Below, piece after piece: positions 57,863 through 64,000 of a stretch of 64,000 nt of DNA. The notes beneath the pieces were generated by a model. That model was not told the origin of the DNA, searched no databases, and saw only the letters and a list, made by a program, of their open reading frames with translations. Each line of letters begins with the position of its first letter. Position 1 is the stretch's first letter. The DNA is from Lineus longissimus (Eukaryota > Nemertea > Pilidiophora > Heteronemertea > Lineidae), in NCBI RefSeq assembly GCF_910592395.1, contig NC_088310.1:23701491-23765490 (forward strand), read 5' to 3'. The position numbers and the translations under genes were made by a program.

Positions 57863-58296
57863 GCAGTGAACAGTGCCGTGGCTAATCGGTCAAACTGAAC
57901 CTTCCAGCACAGCTATCGCAGTTCGAGTCAGGCAGCTGGAAACCCTGTCTCTTGATTGAGTTTTGGCAGGTTCAGGTACGAATTTTGCGCCCACACGGCA
58001 TATATCCCTGAAGATTTTATATTCTTGAGCCACCAATTTGGCAATAAAAATACACAACTACGGTGTAGGCCTACCCTTTTAATATGAAGCTTATACAAAA
58101 ATGGCATAATAAAGTAGGAGATAAACATTGATTGACCTGTTATTATCAGATAATGCTATGTAATCATGAATTATTTGTATAGTTTTAAGACGTATCATTC
58201 AAGAAAAATACTTCTGAACCGGTTGCACAGCCAGGTCATAAAGGCAACGGTAGGCCTACCTATAGTTTAGTTTTCTCGACCTTGCTTTTTTCAGCT

Positions 58297-61200
58297 ATGG
58301 CTACGAAGAAGTTCATCAACAGTGTTGACAGGTGGGTATGCATCATTGGCATTCTTCAACTATCAAAACAGTCCCAATCCTGTGTGTTGTGGTGAACTGG
58401 GGCTTAGTGCCATTTTCGGCCAAGTCCCTGGTCCATTCATGACGTAAAGATGTAGGCCTAATGTCCCCATGCCATGGAAGTTTTTGGAATTGTGGACAAG
58501 GAACAGATAGTTTGTTGTGGATTTCAACAGAACAATTAATTTGAGAGAGCATTTAGTTGAGTAAATAACTTTCACGCTTTTGTGGTCAGAAGCAAGTTGC
58601 ATACTTTATGGCGTAAATGTATTTCCCTTTGAATTAAAGTTAGGAAAAATAGGTGAGGGCATGATTGAAGCAAGAAGTGTATGTTTCAGGTGTGTTGATG
58701 AATGTCTTGCTGGAGTTGTCGCAGTGAATCCAGGACTGCAGATCCTTGAGGGCCACCGCGTCATCATCAGGGCTGACATTGATCAAGTCAAAGCTGCTGG
58801 AAAGGTGACCATTCTGTGTGGAGGAGGATCAGGCCATGAACCTGCTCATGCAGGTAATTCTAACTTTCGGTGTTGGTCAATCAAAAATCGAATTCTTTGA
58901 ACATGTTGAAATGAAAAGAATACTAATAGTAAAATATCTGTTCTTTTTTATTCAGTAACGTGTCCTGTTTCAATCAATGACATGTCCAACTCTCCTGAAT
59001 AAAGTTCTGGTTATTTGGTTCGTAACTGGCACTTGAAGAGAACTGTCAATATATACATCAATGGCTTTTCTCTGTTTTCAGGGTATATTGGACCAGGGAT
59101 GTTGAGTGGTGCCATTGCTGGAGCGGTATTTACTTCACCTCCACCTAACAGTATTCTTGCTGCTATAAGAGCAGTTGGAAAAGGAAATTCTGGTTAGTAT
59201 ATTATGTTTCTTCATAAATCAAGCAAAAATCAACCTCTTTTCATAACATAGTACGAATAAAAGAACGATACTTGCTGGAGGCTTTGAATGACATTTTCGT
59301 TTATTTAAGTCCATGAACACATCATTCGGAGACAATTTCTTTGCTGAAAAGATTTGTGACTGACATGGCGTGGAATTTAAGCAGGCATACTCAATGTAAA
59401 TTCATCACAGTTCAACCAACTGTCCATATTCCTTGCATGTATCCATGTACACCTCTAGGCTAGGCATAATGAGCGTGGCTGTCCTTTCCCCTACCGTACA
59501 TGCACACGTGTACAACTGGTACACCACAAAGCCTTTACGAGCACTGCAGGTAGGATTTCAATTCTTCCAATTTCAAATTTTCAGCAGGAACACTTTTACT
59601 CATCAAAAACTACACAGGAGACAGGCTTAACTTTGGTATTGCTGCGGAGAGGGCCAAAGCGGAGGGAATCAATGTGGAGATGGTGGTGGTTAGTGAAGAC
59701 ACTGCTCTGACATCCAATGACAAAACTGCTGGCAGGCGAGGACTCTGTGGTACCATTCTCATTGAAAAGGTTTGTTACTTTTAGGTTTAGGTTGTCCTCA
59801 GGAAATTCAGGAGTTGTTAGTTTTGGATACACTGACAGTAAGTGACGTTTTTTCATGGCCAACTGAAATACAGGACATGTAAATATGGTAAGTCAAGTCT
59901 CAATCTATGTCCCCTTTCATATCCTGTACCATCTCTAGCTTTCTGTCCCAGCATTCGGTCTACTTCCATTTCACAAAACTTCAGCAAGCCCTCAAAATCC
60001 TTTACTCGTTCATTCAAATACTACTCCCTCACCTTCAGGTGGCACACTGCTTGTAGTCACCAACTATACAGGTGATCGGTTGAACTTTGGCATTGCTGCT
60101 GAGAGAGCTAAAGCTGAAGGGATAAAGCTAGAGATGGTTATAGTGGGAGAGGACACTGCTTTAACTTCTGATGACAAAACTGCTGGACGTAGGGGACTTA
60201 TCGGAACTCTGTTAACAATGAAGGTTAGTTCTTTTACCTCTGGTTCAATAGGTTCCATAACTTTCTGTTTGGAGGTATGTCGTCTTTCTTCTTATCAGTG
60301 TATACCATGTGATATTTTGATTAACTTCTTAGTATTAAAGTGAAGATGGCAGCCGTTGCTGTCAAAATGTATCAATTGGATGCCATCATGGTGTTGTCAC
60401 TACTCCCCTTATCAACATGTAGTCGGTAGAATCTCTGTTTTCAAGTATTTTACTTCTTGTGTTTCTAGATTACTGGTGCTCTTGCCGATGAAGGGAAATC
60501 ATTGGAAGAGATTGTTGAAGTCGCAAACCAAGCAGTTAGCAGGATGGGTGAGTAAAATTCGTCGGATGATAATCGTTACACTGCATTAGTTTACATGTTT
60601 GAAACATGGAAGGAGTACAACCAAATTTTCCAAACCATCGTTATGCTCTTCCCTAGCATGTTCTTATATCACAATCATCCTTTTGAGGTAAATTAATGGA
60701 TTAAGTGATGTGGAACTATAAGGTATATGCATGACTGTATGTACATGTACATGTGTAGAGTTTCTGCACGTTGCTACTAATATTTCATTTTCCAGGTACC
60801 ATTGGTATAAGTGCTTCACCATGCAGTGTACCAGGATCAGGCCCATCCTTCCAGTTGGGTCAGGATGAAATGGAATTGGGTTTAGGCAAGTAGCAATAGG
60901 TTAAAACATTTAAAGAAGCTTCAATTGAAAAAAATGGTATGTCTCTTTGTGAGGAATACACCTTTTGCTGTGGAAAAACAGCGAGTCCTAAAACTACTGT
61001 ATACGTGGTGTAGTAGACTCGGTGACGGTAACGGAGCAAATTTAGCTCGGCAACATGATTTGTGGGTAGTTATTGACATGATACAGTTCTGAGTTTTATG
61101 TATGTTCATATAGATGCTGATGAGTAGAGTATTTATTTGCCATTGCAGGCATTCACGGTGAAGCTGGTGTAAGAAGAATGAAGGTTAGTATATACATACA

Positions 61201-63964
61201 AAACCTGTACGTTAAGGATAAATTTGGCCTGATAAGTGATTGCGGATATTAATAAGTACTAGCTGTGCATAACTGTATAAGATGAAATAACAAGTTGATA
61301 TCAGTAACAGTCATTTTGTTATAGATTTCATCGGCTAAAGAGACACTGAAGACTATGTTTGACCATCTCTCAAGCGAGGCCAGCAGTACACATCTTCCAA
61401 TTAAGTCAGGTAGGGAATTCAGTTCTTTCCAAGTAAGATGTAATAAAACTCAACCATCTCGGAATGTGGAGATCTGTTTTCGAGCTAGCATTCCTCAAGT
61501 ACATCTAATATGCTCGTATCATACATAGCCCGAATTTCATAATATCTGTACCAAGTCTTCAAAATGATTTGACTTTCTTTGACAGTTTCATTTCCTGCTC
61601 TAGAAACCTAACTTGTTGTCCATCATTTTCTCAACAGGAGACCACGTTGCCTTGATGGTGAACAATCTTGGCGGTACATCAGTACTAGAATTAAACATTA
61701 TGGCGAAAGAGGCAATTGATTATTTAGGTAAGTACTAGCTGATGATGTAGAAAACTTGAAATTGGCACCTGCTGGCTGATTTATAAGGACCGATGTGTGG
61801 GTAAACAAAGGGTTTTACTCATAACAGCTTATTGCTAAGGAAATCTTATGTGCATAGAAAGATTAGCTGAGTTGTACTTGGCAGTCTTTTTGCCGATGGG
61901 CCTGCTTTCCTAATCTGAAATCTTTTTTTCTAGAAAGCAAACATGTAAAGGTTGATCGGGTGTACTGTGGTACATTCATGACATCGCTAGAGATGGCAGG
62001 AGCCACAATGACACTTTTGCACATTGATGATCAATTGAAAAGGTGCTTAGGTGAGTGAGAACAACAACTCTTTTGAAACAAACAAGTTCTAATAAGTCTT
62101 TATGGCTCTGCATGCATAAAATGGCGCATTCCAAAAATATTTATTTACATGCAAACACTCCGTCGTATGGTTTTATAATAGTCGTTAAACATGCAGATAA
62201 CAAACCAACTGCTCAAAAACAAGCTTATAACAATGTTTGCAATGTTGTTATTTCAGATGCTTCAACATCTGCCCCGGCTTGGTCCAAGCCACTCCTCCAA
62301 CCCGGTACTACAGACAGAGTTACTCCAAAACAGATGGCAGCAGTTTGTGGTACTTCTTCTGATAAAGGAACTGACGTTGGGTCGAAGGTTGATGCAGGTA
62401 GGACATTTTGCTACCACAGCAAGTGACATCCTTATTTTCAAACAGACAAGGACATTGACACCTTTCAAATGATAAAAAATGCAAATAATTGGAACATAAA
62501 CTAACAAATGTTTTCTCTTTGTAGGTTTTGGCCAAAAGATTTACAAGTGTATCAAGTCCGTGTGTGATGTCTTGATCCAGTCCGAGAACAAATTGAATAA
62601 ACTAGACACAGAAGGGGGCGATGGTGATTGTGGCACCACTCATAGGAGGGGGGCTGAAGGTATATGTACTCTGTGAACTAAATGTACATGTATGTATTGT
62701 GAATGTCTTCCTTAATACCAGAAACTACTAGAAAAAGTCAAACGAAAAAATTAATGTCGTTTCTTTCTATCCACAATGCATGAATTCCCATAATCGTCAA
62801 TAACAATGTATTCTTCAAGATATGCTATTTGTCATTCACAGCTATCCTAAAGAGTCTCAAGTCCGCAGGCTTAAACGTAACATGTCCATATCAGCTAGTA
62901 TTATCCCTGGCTCATATAGTGGAACAGGAGATGGGAGGGTCCTCTGGTGCTGTAAGTATTTTGCTTGCATGACTCGTGCTTCTTCAACTTATAAATCATT
63001 CAATAATTAGCTACAAGTAGTGTACTGGTTGTTTTAATGCCTTTTTAAAAAAACGATAACTCCTTCAGATATCTGAACAGCTTCATCGGATCTCTTTTTT
63101 AAGATTGTCAATGTTTTAATTTTGAGTTAGATCCAAAATATTGTTACCTTCGACAAAGTTTTCACCACTTTCTCCAAATGGCATCATCAGGTCTGATGAT
63201 TCCCAGTAGATAGCAGCACTGGAAATCTGAAGTAGATTTGCAGTGCTGCCATCTACTGGAAATCATCAGACTCACCATTTTCTCCAAATGGCAGCACTGG
63301 AAATCTGAAGTAGATTTCCAGTGCTGCCATCTACTGGAAATCATCAGACCTGATGATGCCATTTGGAGAAAATGGTGAAAACTTTGTCGAAGGCAACAAT
63401 ATTTTGGATCTGACTCAAAATTAAAACATTGACAATCGAGAACTCTTTGCCTCTTTCAGCTCTACAGTTTGTTCTTGTCAGCAGCAGCCTTGCCTCTAAT
63501 GCAGGACACATCATCCATGGCCTGGTTTGCTGCTCTGGAGAAAGGCATCTCTGCAATGGCAAGGTTAGTTTTTAATTAATATTGATTCTTCACGTTCGAC
63601 TTAATTGATTCAAAAGTACTAATTTTCCCGTAATTGATTTCTTCATATTATTTTCTTACTTTTATTGTTTCCATTTCTCATCTTCAGATACGGTGGTGCT
63701 GACCCAGGTGACAGGACAATGGTAAGACATACAACTATGCATATTATTTGTCAAGAAACTAACTCTTTTTGTCTCTTGTGTGTATTGATGTGAATGTATT
63801 TAGACATGTATGTGCCCAGGCTATATACTGTTTTTTTAAATAATGTTTGAGGTGATGATTTTTATTTACATTTTCAGATGGATTCATTCCATGCTGCACA
63901 GATGACTCTGAAAGAAAACATGTCCAAAGTGGAACCGCTGATGGCACTAGAACTGGCTGTGAAG
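58297..63964 (+). CDS. TKFC: Triokinase/FMN cyclase (dihydroxyacetone kinase), partial at window end
   Basis: It phosphorylates dihydroxyacetone and glyceraldehyde using ATP; the animal enzyme also cyclises FAD to riboflavin cyclic phosphate, acting in the cytosol. Exons: 58297-58331, 58690-58853, 59082-59192, then either 59585-59769 or 60039-60223, 60469-60547, 60796-60885, 61149-61183, 61325-61409, 61638-61727, 61934-62050, 62257-62397, 62525-62659, 62842-62951, 63460-63563, 63688-63721, 63878-63964. The DhaK part has [12 protein letters not shown] and GIHGEAGV (catalytic His). After a linker (62257-62397), the DhaL part has [10 protein letters not shown] (ATP/Mg Asp residues), [10 protein letters not shown] and PGDRTM. 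The start [10 protein letters not shown] follows an acceptor at 58294, so there is a 5' UTR intron. The last C-terminal residues lie beyond the window. Confidence 0.95.
59585..59769 (+). CDS. TKFC: TKFC mutually exclusive exon, copy 1
   Basis: A 185-nt exon, phase 1 in and phase 0 out, encoding [31 protein letters not shown] and [13 protein letters not shown]. It is closer to vertebrate TKFC at the end (LCGT). The acceptor is a tandem cagcag (59582-59587), allowing an optional Ala. Donor gtttgt at 59770. Confidence 0.88.
60039..60223 (+). CDS. TKFC: TKFC mutually exclusive exon, copy 2
   Basis: Also 185 nt and phase 1-0, encoding [32 protein letters not shown] and [13 protein letters not shown]. 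By hand alignment 49 of 62 residues match copy 1. Joining both copies would shift frame and hit a TAG after five codons; omitting both also shifts frame. Acceptor accttcag at 60038, donor gttagt at 60224. Confidence 0.88.
60886..60891 (+). promoter_or_regulatory. TKFC: Non-canonical GC 5' splice site (gcaagt) in TKFC
   Basis: The exon 60796-60885 ends GLG with ...tttag|gcaagt, and the next exon at 61149 starts with the Gly-Ile-His-Gly codons in correct phase after ttgcag. No GT donor fits the conserved protein here. The remaining donor positions match the consensus, as is usual for GC-AG introns. Confidence 0.8.
63103..63437. mobile_element. Foldback (MITE-like) element in a TKFC intron
   Basis: The 335-bp element starts gattgtcaatgttttaattt and ends with its reverse complement. 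Internal blocks (cagtagatagcagcactgg and complements) are repeated in both orientations, giving a nested hairpin. It has no coding capacity and lies 23 bp upstream of the exon at 63460. Confidence 0.88.
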
Positions 63965-64000
63965 GTATGTAATACCGTTCGAGTCAATTTAAGTCAAAGG

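Larger units (their letters stand above)
55631..58290. other. Intergenic region between gene 2 and TKFC
   Basis: No coding exon is supportable. It holds a 1.08-kb foldback element (56780-57862) with an internal microsatellite. The first non-coding exon and promoter of TKFC should lie here or upstream of 58294, but were not recognised. Confidence 0.55.

Overview
This is a eukaryotic (metazoan) window. Spliced genes with GT-AG introns, a LINE-type retrotransposon, microsatellites, foldback elements and AATAAA signals are all visible. The frequent acatgtacatgta and taggcct words, together with extracellular domains such as VWA, kringle and F-type lectin, fit a marine invertebrate (ambulacrarian, lancelet or lophotrochozoan). 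The sequence alone does not fix the species. Exon models below were built by hand from reading frame, splice sites and intron phase. There is no transcript support.

Positions 2335-44036 (+ strand) hold one very large modular secreted-protein gene, modelled here with 63 coding exons (about 5,390 residues). It starts with a signal-peptide exon and a Thr/Pro mucin-like exon. Nine diverged von Willebrand factor A (VWA) domains follow (eight between 3.2 and 18.3 kb, the ninth at 26.5 kb), separated by small two-Cys exons. Between VWA8 and VWA9 lie further Cys-rich exons, a kringle, a Pro/Ala-rich exon and an F-type (fucose-type) lectin domain split over two exons. Next comes an unusual array of about a dozen micro-exons, almost all exactly 30 nt and phase 1-1. 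Each encodes one ten-residue unit with a His-His dyad. A single exon at 34.5 kb encodes 16 such units in a row. A 5.8-kb Lys-rich exon with nested tandem repeats, a more typical VWA domain and a six-codon terminal exon close the gene. Nearly every exon module is symmetrical (phase 1-1), so modules can be duplicated, lost or skipped without frameshift.

Positions 45138-55630 hold a second gene, or an alternative 3' extension of the first, built from the same parts: a Cys exon, VWA, seven Cys or His exons and a terminal 5-kb Pro/Lys-rich exon. Positions 58297-63964 hold an ordinary metabolic gene, dihydroxyacetone kinase / FAD-AMP lyase (triokinase/FMN cyclase, TKFC). It is cut by the window end and carries a duplicated, phase-locked pair of mutually exclusive exons and a GC-AG intron.

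Non-genic content comprises a 5'-truncated, frameshifted Jockey/CR1-like LINE in an intron (11.4-14.4 kb), a 237-bp intronic satellite that copies splice acceptors (16.9-18.0 kb), tRNA T-arm-like repeats (22.2-22.7 kb), a 107-bp higher-order tandem repeat (24.1-24.5 kb), a 714-bp tandem duplication carrying two micro-exons (30.6-32.1 kb), and three foldback or MITE-like inverted repeats (0.54, 56.8 and 63.1 kb). The most novel element is the His-His decapeptide micro-exon array with its expanded single-exon counterpart. It suggests a secreted structural, adhesive or metal-binding matrix protein family; that function is inference.
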